From Thermoplasmata archaeon (lineage in GTDB: Archaea > Thermoplasmatota > Thermoplasmata > JAGHBH01): a stretch of 5,986 nucleotides of DNA. A program made the translations under genes and the position numbers. The stretch is taken from contig JAGHBH010000189.1 in NCBI GenBank assembly GCA_021161085.1, forward strand, positions 1-5,986, written 5' to 3'. Below the pieces are notes generated by a model, which worked only from the letters and a program-made list of their open reading frames with translations, did no database searches and was not told the origin of the DNA. Numbering within the stretch: position 1 is the stretch's first letter; each line of letters opens with the position of its first letter. This document shows, one piece after another, positions 1 through 5,986 of the stretch.

Positions 1-699
1 ACCCAGGAGATAAGCGAGGATGCCTGGACGAGCCAGTGGTCGGGCACCGATGACGACGGGATGACCTCCGAGAACGGCCTCAGGGTGGGTCCGGTAAGGG
101 TCATCCGGCACTGGCGTATAGCGTGGCATCCTGGAGACTCTCTCGAATGGGGGACCAAGAAATCCTTTCAGGTGTACTACTATCCCACCCAGGTATTCAA
201 GATGGAACACGGAAAATACTGGGGAAGTACCACATATCTGGACGACAAGAACTCCATAGACCATCTCTCGTCGGCCACCCCCATGAACTATTATGACAGC
301 AACGGCAACACGGCCACCATAGATGGTTCTTCCTCGGGAGACAGTATCACCAACACGGCACCCCTGGATTGGTGTCAGGTCTCGTCATCCCACGGCTCAT
401 ATGTCCTCACCACGGAACGGTCCATCACGGACACCCCCGGAACGGAGTCCATGGATTTCATAGACGACAGCAGCGCCTCCGACACGGAGGGAGGCAGGTC
501 GGGAGCGGAGTCGGGAAAATACGGGGATGCGGCCCTCTACAGGATGCAGAACATCCCCCAGGGGGCGGACAACCAGTGCCGGTGGAACTTCAACTACACC
601 CTCTATCCCCTCCCCTCCAGCGCACCCAACAGCGGCTCCGGATATTACAACATGTTCACCAACCCCCTCCAGGTGACAGCAACCAGCCAGGCCATGGTG
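1..699 (+). other. Unrecognised N-terminal region of the surface protein
   Basis: This stretch precedes the repeats and matches no family I recognise. It is rich in Ser, Gly, Asp, Tyr and Trp with alternating hydrophobic residues, which suggests beta structure. It has one clear sequon (N-Y-T near 592-600) and far fewer sequons than the rest of the protein. Two cysteines, near visible residues 125 (nt 373) and 193 (nt 577), could form a disulfide if exported. It may be the end of a larger ligand-binding or structural domain whose start lies outside the window. Confidence 0.5.
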
Positions 700-3600
700 G
701 GAGACACCCAGCCACCGGCCACCCAGGCGGGGAGTGTTCTCATAGAGGGCTCCTCCTCGTACACCGTGGGGATATCCACAGCCGGCACCATCACCCTCAC
801 GGCCTCCATAACCGACGCGGGTAGGGGAGACAGCACCATATCCAGCGCGGTTTGGACCGATGGTTATGCAGCATTCCCCGGGACCGCCATGTCCGCCTCC
901 GACGGGTCGTTTGACGAGATAACCGAGGACGTTGAGGCCATCATAGACATCTCCACGTGGACACCGGGCGTTTATGACCTGTATGTCTACGGGACGGATT
1001 CGGAGGGCAACGGCAACACCACCAGCACGGAGCATGCTACGCTCACCATAGTGGACGATCTGGCCCCCGAGACGGTATCGGGAACGGTGCTCATCAACAG
1101 CCAGCCCTCCCTAACCATTCCTCTCTCCTCGGTGCCCCTCACTGGCTCGGTTTCCCTGACGGCCACGGTATCGGACAGCGGCCGGGGTGATGCCCTCGTC
1201 CAGGGTGCGAATTATACCATAGGACCAGGTCCTTCCGGAAACTGGCCCGGTGTTGCCATGTCTGCCTCCGATGACGCCTTCGACGAGGTAACGGAGGATG
1301 TCAACGCCACCGTGGATATAGCGGACTGGCAGCCGGGCGTGTACGATTTTTACGTCTATGGCACCGATGTGGAGGGCAACGGCAACACCACCAGCACGGA
1401 ACATGCAACACTCACCATAACCGACGATATCGCCCCCACGGCGGACTGGGTTCTCCTGGATGGACAAAACAACCTGACGATTCCGGCCTCCAAAGCCTCC
1501 ACGGTGAATCTCACGGCCAGGGTGAACGACACTGCGGGGGGCGGGGGCATAATTCAGGGGGCGAATTATACAATCGGGCCTGGTCCGGATGGAAACTGGC
1601 CGGGAGCCCCCATGACACCAGACACTCCCCTGGACAGCAGCGTGGAGGATTTCACGGCTGCCAATATAGATATATCGGGATGGGGGCCGGGGACCTATGT
1701 GTTCTACGTGTATGCGGTGGATGATGCGGGGAACGGTCTGCCCGAAGCGGGAACGGCCACCCTCCGGATAATAGACGACGGGGCCCCGGAGATAGAGAAC
1801 GTGCTCGTCAACGGTGTCAAGACGGTCTCCATCCAGTACTCTGAAAGAGAGTTCACCTCTCTCACCCTGAGGGCCAGGGTCAACGACACCCTCCACGGCC
1901 AGCAGAACATAACCGGGGCCAACTACACCATCGGGGCGGTCAACTGGCCGGGGACCAACATGACACCGGACTATCCGCTGGACACCTACGTGGCTAATTT
2001 CTCCGCCCCCGTAGACATCTCCACGTGGGCCGCCGGGACATACGAGATATACGTCTACGGCAGCGACACCAACACCTCCAACACCAGCAGCATGGAACAT
2101 GTCACCATCACGATATACGACGACGTGAGACCCGTGGTGGAAAACGTCACCATCAACGGCCTCCAGGTGTACGAGACCACCCTATCGGCCCTATCCTCCC
2201 CGTCGCCCGTGACATTGAGGGGCTGGGTGAACGACACGGGCAGGGGCGGGAGCAGGATAGGGGGGGCCAACTACACCGTAGGCGAGGCATCCTGGCCCGG
2301 CACCGACATGACCCCCATGGACGTTCTGGACAGCCCACTGGAGGGGTTCACCGCCGCCATAGATATCTCCTCCTGGAGCGCCGGATACTACACCCTGGCA
2401 GTGTACGGCTGGGAGGAGGGCGGGAGAGAGGCCAAGGACCCGGGGACGGCGGTGCTGATAATCCACGACGACCAGGCACCGGAGATAGAGAATGTCAGGG
2501 TCAACGGCCTCGACACATACACGGTGAACTTCTCCGCCAGAGGCACCGTTGTGCTCAACGCCACGGTGAACGACACGGGCCACGGCGACACACCCATCGG
2601 GGGAGCCAACTACACGACGGGACCCGGTCCGGAGGGAAACTGGCCGGGCGTGCCAATGAACCCGATGGATGGAACATACGATGAGCCTGTGGAGGATGTC
2701 ACGGCCACCGTGGATCTCTCCGGGTTCACCGCGGGAACCCACCATCTCTACGTCTACGGGTGGGATCAGACACCCCAGTACAACCACACCAGCAACGCAT
2801 ATGCCACCGTGGAGATAGTGGATGATGTTCCGCCGGAGTGTGTGGAGTTGAAGATAAACGGGGGGACGGAGGCCACGGTGAACCTATCCGACGGCACGGT
2901 CACCCTCACGGCCGTGGTGGACGACACGGGCAGGGGCGGAAGCGTGGTGGTCTCGGCAGCGGTATCGGATGGAGAGAACAACACCAAAGCCCTCTACGAG
3001 ATGAGGAACGACACGGAGATAGACGGCCCGCTGGAGACCTTCACCCTCCACCTGGACATACGAAACTGGACTGCCGGGGTGCACACGCTCTACCTCTACG
3101 GGTCGGACGAGGCCCTTAACCTCAACGACTCCAGCCTCAGAAAGGTCACATTGACGATCATAGACGACCTGGCTCCCGCCTCGAATCAGGTCTATGTGAA
3201 CGGAAAGACATATCTCAAGATAGACCGCAACGACCCTGGATATGTGTGGATAAACAGCAGCGTGGATGACACCGAGTACGGGAACACCACCATCCGGGAA
3301 GGCAACTGGACGATCTCCCAGGCCAACTGGCCCGGAACACCCATGGACCCGGCGGACGGGGCATACGATGCTCCCACGGAAAACGTCACCAGCCAGACAC
3401 CAAAATCAACGTTCCCGGTGGGCACATTCTGGGTCTACGCCTACGGAGGTGACATGGCGGGCAACAACAACACCACCTCGGGATACCGGGCGAGGCTCAT
3501 AGTGGAGGGCCTGGGGCCGGAGACCGAGAACACCGCCGCTGACGGACAGCAGGGCACGGTGGATCTCCCGCACGGCACCACCTCTTTCCATCTCACCTCC

Positions 3601-4692
3601 ACGGGCGACGACAGATACCGGGGGGCCTCCGTGGTGGTGGGCGGCGAATACTTCATAGATACGCCCGGGGAGAACGGCACGGGCACACCGCTCTCCAACA
3701 GCGGGTTCAGATGGGACTCCTACACCGAAGACGGAGAGGCCACGGTGGACACCTCCGGATGGCTGGGCGACGAGACCCATGTGATATACGTCCACTTCCA
3801 GGACTCCTACGGATACTGGGGAGAATTCGAGAACGTCACGGTCCACATACTCCCGGGAGTGCTCCATCACCTCAACGCCACACCCTCCCCCATCGTGACG
3901 ACGGACATGGACAGCCTGGTGATAGAGGGCAGGGGCTACAACGATGCCGGCGAGCTGGAGGTCAACAAGACATGGACCGGCAGCTGGACGTGGAGCGGGC
4001 CGGTCCTGGGTAACCTCATAGACGACGTTGACCCCACATACCACCGCGGCATACGCCTCCAGGCTACCACACCGGGAAAATCCAACATAACCCTCTCCGA
4101 CACCACTACCGGCATAAACGTCACCATCCCTGTGGAGGTCAAACCCGCCGTCCTGGCCCCCCTGGAGCTCAAGGAGGGATGGAACCTCATAGGCCTGCCC
4201 CTGTGGAACACCACGGCCACCGCCAGAAACCTGGCAAGGGTCATAGGAGCCAACTGCAGCTTCGTGGTCCGCTGGGACCCCGTGGACGAGATATACGACA
4301 TGACCTACAGCGCCATGTGGGACACCGGGGAGTTCCCGCTGGAGATGGGCACCGGATACTGGGTCTATGTCACCCACAACACAACCGTCCAGTTCCACGG
4401 ACTCCAGCCGGCCCAGGGAAATATCACCGTAAACCTGCACCCTGGAGGATGGAACCTGCTCGGATGGACCAACATCACTGGAATAGACACCCAGAGCCTC
4501 TGCGACCTCATCAACGACACCTATCTCAACGGCGTGAGAGGATACATAACCCCATGGGACGCCAAGGCACAGAGATACGGAGACGCCTACCTCGACATAG
4601 TGGGACTGCCGCCCGCCGGCCGGACCTTCACCATACGCCAGGGCGAGGGATTCTGGGTGTGGATAAACACGGCCTCCAATTATGCTTACTAG
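1..4692 (+). CDS. Giant repeat-containing archaeal surface glycoprotein (5' partial)
   Basis: Probably an extracellular S-layer-associated, adhesin-like or sheath protein; no enzymatic motif is visible. The frame is open from the first base. The first ATG (61) has no ribosome site and no signal peptide after it, so the gene starts upstream and 1563 codons are visible. Order: unrecognised region (residues 1-233 of the visible part), nine Ig-like repeats (234-1285), a different beta-rich linker (1286-1387) and a paired GWNL module (1388-1563). About 47 N-X-S/T sequons, very few Cys, and abundant Asp, Thr, Gly and aromatic residues point to a secreted N-glycosylated protein. No C-terminal transmembrane helix or PGF-type sorting tail is seen, so anchoring must be N-terminal, non-covalent or absent. 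GC is high (55-70% in sampled lines), yet Ile is often ATA and Arg often AGG. Surface location is a confident inference; the exact role is unknown. Confidence 0.9.
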   Translation, partial: TQEISEDAWTSQWSGTDDDGMTSENGLRVGPVRVIRHWRIAWHPGDSLEWGTKKSFQVYYYPTQVFKMEHGKYWGSTTYLDDKNSIDHLSSATPMNYYDSNGNTATIDGSSSGDSITNTAPLDWCQVSSSHGSYVLTTERSITDTPGTESMDFIDDSSASDTEGGRSGAESGKYGDAALYRMQNIPQGADNQCRWNFNYTLYPLPSSAPNSGSGYYNMFTNPLQVTATSQAMVGDTQPPATQAGSVLIEGSSSYTVGISTAGTITLTASITDAGRGDSTISSAVWTDGYAAFPGTAMSASDGSFDEITEDVEAIIDISTWTPGVYDLYVYGTDSEGNGNTTSTEHATLTIVDDLAPETVSGTVLINSQPSLTIPLSSVPLTGSVSLTATVSDSGRGDALVQGANYTIGPGPSGNWPGVAMSASDDAFDEVTEDVNATVDIADWQPGVYDFYVYGTDVEGNGNTTSTEHATLTITDDIAPTADWVLLDGQNNLTIPASKASTVNLTARVNDTAGGGGIIQGANYTIGPGPDGNWPGAPMTPDTPLDSSVEDFTAANIDISGWGPGTYVFYVYAVDDAGNGLPEAGTATLRIIDDGAPEIENVLVNGVKTVSIQYSEREFTSLTLRARVNDTLHGQQNITGANYTIGAVNWPGTNMTPDYPLDTYVANFSAPVDISTWAAGTYEIYVYGSDTNTSNTSSMEHVTITIYDDVRPVVENVTINGLQVYETTLSALSSPSPVTLRGWVNDTGRGGSRIGGANYTVGEASWPGTDMTPMDVLDSPLEGFTAAIDISSWSAGYYTLAVYGWEEGGREAKDPGTAVLIIHDDQAPEIENVRVNGLDTYTVNFSARGTVVLNATVNDTGHGDTPIGGANYTTGPGPEGNWPGVPMNPMDGTYDEPVEDVTATVDLSGFTAGTHHLYVYGWDQTPQYNHTSNAYATVEIVDDVPPECVELKINGGTEATVNLSDGTVTLTAVVDDTGRGGSVVVSAAVSDGENNTKALYEMRNDTEIDGPLETFTLHLDIRNWTAGVHTLYLYGSDEALNLNDSSLRKVTLTIIDDLAPASNQVYVNGKTYLKIDRNDPGYVWINSSVDDTEYGNTTIREGNWTISQANWPGTPMDPADGAYDAPTENVTSQTPKSTFPVGTFWVYAYGGDMAGNNNTTSGYRARLIVEGLGPETENTAADGQQGTVDLPHGTTSFHLTSTGDDRYRGASVVVGGEYFIDTPGENGTGTPLSNSGFRWDSYTEDGEATVDTSGWLGDETHVIYVHFQDSYGYWGEFENVTVHILPGVLHHLNATPSPIVTTDMDSLVIEGRGYNDAGELEVNKTWTGSWTWSGPVLGNLIDDVDPTYHRGIRLQATTPGKSNITLSDTTTGINVTIPVEVKPAVLAPLELKEGWNLIGLPLWNTTATARNLARVIGANCSFVVRWDPVDEIYDMTYSAMWDTGEFPLEMGTGYWVYVTHNTTVQFHGLQPAQGNITVNLHPGGWNLLGWTNITGIDTQSLCDLINDTYLNGVRGYITPWDAKAQRYGDAYLDIVGLPPAGRTFTIRQGEGFWVWINTASNYAY
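700..3855 (+). repeat. Nine tandem Ig-like extracellular repeats
   Basis: Repeat units begin near 700, 1054, 1423, 1774, 2119, 2467, 2821, 3163 and 3505 and are 114-123 residues each. The common pattern is a D-D-x-x-P linker, a short strand ending in V-N-G, a strand plus V-N-D-T-G-x-G loop, G-A-N-Y-T, W-P-G-x-x-M, an Asp-rich turn, D-I-S-x-W, then G-x-Y-x-x-Y-V-Y-G and a T-L-T-I strand. Such beta-sandwich repeats usually act as rigid spacers or adhesive stalks. The paired Asp residues at each junction could bind calcium, as in other extracellular Ig-like chains; that is inference. Repeats 2-6 are closest to consensus. Repeats 7 and 9 lose the W-P-G segment, and repeat 9 has E-G in place of the D-D linker. 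Confidence 0.88.
1002..1400 (+). repeat. Near-identical DNA segments shared by repeats 1 and 2
   Basis: Bases 1002-1031 and 1371-1400 are identical over 30 nt at a 369-bp offset, equal to the length of repeat 2. The match continues with few differences to the end of both units. It encodes the E-G-N-G-N-T-T-S-T-E segment. Identity at synonymous positions suggests recent duplication or gene conversion between neighbouring units, since other unit pairs have diverged much further at DNA level. Confidence 0.8.
3856..4161 (+). other. Beta-rich linker domain after the repeats
   Basis: About 102 residues that do not follow the repeat pattern. The segment opens with H-L-N-A-T-P-S-P, goes on to a G-Y-N-D-A-G-E-L strand-turn-strand and a W-T-G-S-W-T-W stretch, and closes with T-T-P-G-K-S-N-I-T-L and V-T-I-P-V-E-V strands. 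This resembles bacterial Ig-like (Big-type) domains, where a statement about 'properties that change in time' is typically coded as D-x-x-G; the family assignment is tentative. It carries about four sequons and probably separates the stalk from the C-terminal module. Confidence 0.5.
4162..4689 (+). other. Two-fold GWNL/GYWVY C-terminal module
   Basis: Two related halves of about 90 residues. The first starts at G-W-N-L-I-G-L-P (near 4177) and reaches G-T-G-Y-W-V-Y-V (near 4351-4374). The second starts at G-G-W-N-L-L-G-W (near 4444) and ends with G-E-G-F-W-V-W-I just before the stop. Modules with G-W-N-L at the start and G-Y-W at the end are common at the C-termini of archaeal and some bacterial secreted proteins. 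They are presumed beta-sandwich domains whose ligand is not known to me. Because no membrane anchor follows, this module is a candidate for non-covalent attachment to the cell surface or to a glycan. Confidence 0.75.
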
Positions 4693-4779
4693 GATATAAC
4701 ACACACCACACATGCTATAGATAAACCATACCCATCGGCAGGCGGTCAGGCACAAAATAACAAAACGAGGGGAAACGAA
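4693..4779 (+). promoter_or_regulatory. Intergenic region with possible TATA box for the nuclease gene
   Basis: This 87-bp gap is where the base composition turns AT-rich. CTATAGATAAA at 4715-4725 is a plausible archaeal TATA box; initiation about 25 bp downstream would leave a leader of roughly 30 nt. A second AT-rich stretch, GATATAAC (4693-4700), directly abuts the upstream stop codon. No oligo-T terminator for the surface gene is seen, so read-through from it is also possible. Confidence 0.35.
4767..4773 (+). promoter_or_regulatory. Shine-Dalgarno-like site for the nuclease gene
   Basis: GAGGGGA contains GAGG, complementary to the CCUC core of the archaeal 16S rRNA 3' end, 9 nt before the ATG at 4780. 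It supports that start, as does the family-typical opening of the protein (M-A-I-I-I-S-K-N-G). Confidence 0.6.
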
Positions 4780-5850
4780 ATGGCAATAATAATATCTAAA
4801 AATGGGCGAAACGCTAAAAAACTGGATAGGAAAGATTTCGAAATTGAGAGCAAAATGCAGGATTATGTGTCTGCAAATCCGGAAGTTATCCCTGTGGAAG
4901 ATGTCAAAGAGAACACAAAAATGGTTGTCCTTACCAGAGAGTTCCCAGTAGATATTGGAAGCATTGATGCTCTTGGTGTCGATAAAGATGGGGAAATTTA
5001 TATTTTAGAGACCAAACTAGATAAAAACTCAGACAAAAGAAAAGTTATTGCTCAAATATTAGAATATGGGGCGTATCTATACAAAACTTACGCTGATGGG
5101 AACGAGTTTGTAGAAAAAATAAACGAACAACTTAACAATAATGAGTCCTCTTTAGACGATATTCTATCATCTTCATTCGGCTACGAAGGAGAACAATTAG
5201 AGAACCTTCTTGGAGGAATAAAGAACAGTTTTGAAAACAGACTCTACAACTTTTTTATTGTTATGGATAAGGTCCCCGAAGAAATAAAAGAAGTTATCAT
5301 GTTCATAAACCAAAACAGTAAATTTGATATCTACGCTGTAGAACTAGAATACTACGAGGACAATGGATACCAAATAGTAATACCAAAGCTGTTCGGAAAA
5401 ATACCAAAAAAAGAAACGACAGTAAGAGAAAGAAGAATGTGGGATGAAAAATCATTCTTTGAGGTAATAGAGGAAAAGCTAGGAAAGGAAAATAAAGAGA
5501 AAATTTGGGAACTATACTCCTCCTTAAAAAAAGACTATACAATTGAATGGGGGGAGGGAAAACATATGGGCTCTTTTAAGTTAAAAGTTCCTTCCATTAG
5601 TAAAAGGTCTATTCTTGTTGTCTGGTCTACTGGTAAAATAACCATCTGCTATGGCTGGTTAAACGACAATAACGAAACAGAAAAGTGGAGAGAAAAATTC
5701 AGAAAGGCTTTAAGACAAATTGAAGGATTCGATAAGTATGTCCCGGATTCTCCCATAGGGAGATGGCATGATATTCCTATCGATATTTGGGGAGAAAAGC
5801 TCGACGAATTAGCCGCCACCATTCAAAATTTAATTCCAAAAAGGGACTAG
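4780..5850 (+). CDS. PD-(D/E)XK nuclease family protein, two-domain, role unknown
   Basis: A predicted metal-dependent nuclease of 356 residues, full length for this family as I recall it. The N-terminal domain has the expected order: a helix with Glu23 and an N-P-E motif (residues 33-35), Asp63 in G-S-I-D-A-L-G, Glu77-x-Lys79 in I-L-E-T-K, and Q-I-L-E-Y (92-96), which fits the Q-x3-Y motif of RecB/Cas4-like nucleases. All core catalytic positions are intact. This arrangement resembles NucS/DUF91-type domains, but the whole protein is not NucS. From about residue 218 a second domain follows, with W-x-E-K-S-F-F, G-x-G-K-x-M-G-S-F and L-V-V-W-S-T-G-K-I motifs, a partner I recall in other stand-alone nucleases of this group. 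The protein is Lys/Glu-rich and has no signal peptide, so it is probably cytoplasmic. No methylase, helicase or toxin partner lies in the window. The low GC suggests transfer. A defence or DNA-repair role is inference only. Confidence 0.85.
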   Translation: MAIIISKNGRNAKKLDRKDFEIESKMQDYVSANPEVIPVEDVKENTKMVVLTREFPVDIGSIDALGVDKDGEIYILETKLDKNSDKRKVIAQILEYGAYLYKTYADGNEFVEKINEQLNNNESSLDDILSSSFGYEGEQLENLLGGIKNSFENRLYNFFIVMDKVPEEIKEVIMFINQNSKFDIYAVELEYYEDNGYQIVIPKLFGKIPKKETTVRERRMWDEKSFFEVIEEKLGKENKEKIWELYSSLKKDYTIEWGEGKHMGSFKLKVPSISKRSILVVWSTGKITICYGWLNDNNETEKWREKFRKALRQIEGFDKYVPDSPIGRWHDIPIDIWGEKLDELAATIQNLIPKRD

Positions 5851-5868
5851 CGTGCCCTCCCTGGTACG
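5851..5868 (+). other. Small hairpin immediately after the nuclease stop codon
   Basis: CGTGCC (5851-5856) pairs with GGTACG (5863-5868), six pairs including one G-T/U wobble, around the loop CTCCCT. It begins at the first base after the TAG. There is no T-run behind it, so it is not a classical terminator; it could protect or process the 3' end. A short stem like this can also occur by chance. Confidence 0.3.
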
Positions 5869-5878
5869 GCGTATAACA

Positions 5879-5953
5879 CGCTCATATCGGGTCCACCCCA
5901 AAACGGGGTTCCGCCTAAATTTTGCCTCATGGCGAAAACATCAGATATGAGCG
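5879..5953. repeat. 75-bp structured element bounded by a 10-bp inverted repeat
   Basis: CGCTCATATC (5879-5888) is the exact reverse complement of GATATGAGCG (5944-5953). After one mismatch, three more bases can pair inside it (5890-5892 with 5940-5942, one wobble). Enclosed are two separate hairpins: ACCCC/GGGGT (5895-5899 with 5905-5909, loop AAAAC) and TTTTGCC/GGC-G-AAAA (5920-5926 with 5931-5938, loop TCAT, one bulged G). The whole folds as a three-way junction on either strand. It could be a structured RNA, a short palindromic repeat or mobile-element end, or a protein-binding site; the sequence alone does not decide. It does not read as a tRNA. Confidence 0.55.
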
Positions 5954-5958
5954 AAACG

Positions 5959-5986
5959 ATATAACAACTATATAACGCTCTATAAC
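5959..5986 (+). repeat. Three helically phased TATAAC direct repeats
   Basis: TATAAC occurs at 5960-5965, 5971-5976 and 5981-5986, with starts 11 and 10 bp apart, about one DNA turn. The first two extend to ATATAAC. The array runs to the window edge and may continue. These could be repeated protein-binding sites, iterons, or overlapping TATA-like promoter elements for a gene to the right. Confidence 0.5.

Noticed and set aside
61..63. ATG at 61 as the true start of the surface gene.
   Set aside because: The frame is open through the window edge, no ribosome site precedes it, and no signal peptide follows, although the protein is clearly of secreted type.
820..1194. RGD motifs in repeats 1 and 2 (G-R-G-D-S at 820-834, G-R-G-D-A at 1180-1194), which resemble integrin-binding sites.
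   Set aside because: The equivalent loop in other repeats reads G-R-G-G-S or G-H-G-D-T, so this is ordinary variation of a Gly-rich turn. There is no reason to expect an integrin ligand here.
1111..2100. Minus-strand open frame of 329 codons, and others opposite the repeat array.
   Set aside because: They mirror the repeat structure of the real gene and show no independent protein features or ribosome site.
1536..2865. Short G-runs (G6 at 1536-1541, G7 at 2260-2266, G6 at 2860-2865) as possible phase-variation tracts.
   Set aside because: They are short, encode the expected Gly-rich loops in frame, and are no longer than chance allows in a GC-rich gene.
3406..4755. Long open frame on the minus strand (449 codons) opposite the end of the surface gene.
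   Set aside because: It is a by-product of the high-GC, Asp/Thr/Gly-rich coding strand. Its translation is low-complexity Val/Gly/Arg-rich sequence with no recognisable domain, and the plus frame is clearly protein-like with internal repeats.
5879..5953. The 75-nt structured element as a tRNA gene.
   Set aside because: The length fits, but there is no T-arm consensus, no D-arm G-G and no seven-base anticodon loop. It has two inner hairpins rather than three.
4693..5986. CRISPR array or CRISPR-associated locus, because the nuclease carries a Cas4-like Q-x3-Y motif.
   Set aside because: No spaced repeats of 24-40 bp are present, the protein lacks the Cas4 cysteine cluster, and no other cas gene is visible.

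Overview
The window looks archaeal, most likely from a Thermoplasmatota-type euryarchaeote. This is inferred from protein style, not from a marker gene. The large surface protein is packed with N-glycosylation sequons (about 47 N-X-S/T by hand count), is built from tandem Ig-like repeats, and ends in a paired 'GWNLIG...GYWVYV' module common in archaeal surface proteins. It also uses ATA for Ile and AGG/AGA for Arg freely despite high GC.

Layout. (1) 1-4692, plus strand: the 3' part of a giant secreted or surface glycoprotein gene, open from the window edge, so its true start and signal peptide lie upstream. Visible order: an unrecognised 233-residue region, nine tandem Ig-like repeats of about 114-123 residues (700-3855), one different beta-sandwich-like linker (3856-4161), and a two-fold GWNL-type C-terminal module (4162-4689). 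It ends without a C-terminal membrane anchor. (2) 4693-4779: a short AT-rich gap with a possible TATA box and a Shine-Dalgarno-like GAGG. (3) 4780-5850, plus strand: a 356-residue two-domain PD-(D/E)XK nuclease-family protein of unknown role. Its composition (roughly 35-40% GC in sampled lines) is sharply unlike the surface gene (roughly 55-70% GC), which suggests horizontal acquisition. (4) 5851-5986: non-coding, with a small hairpin just after the stop, a 75-bp element bounded by a perfect 10-bp inverted repeat that encloses two further hairpins, and three TATAAC hexamers spaced 10-11 bp apart running off the window end.

The two genes have no obvious functional link. The simplest reading is a native surface-layer or adhesin gene with an acquired AT-rich nuclease cassette downstream of it. 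The most interesting part is the nuclease together with the structured, repeat-bearing DNA on its 3' side. Whether that is a mobile-element end, a structured RNA, a regulatory site or an iteron-like array cannot be settled from this window.
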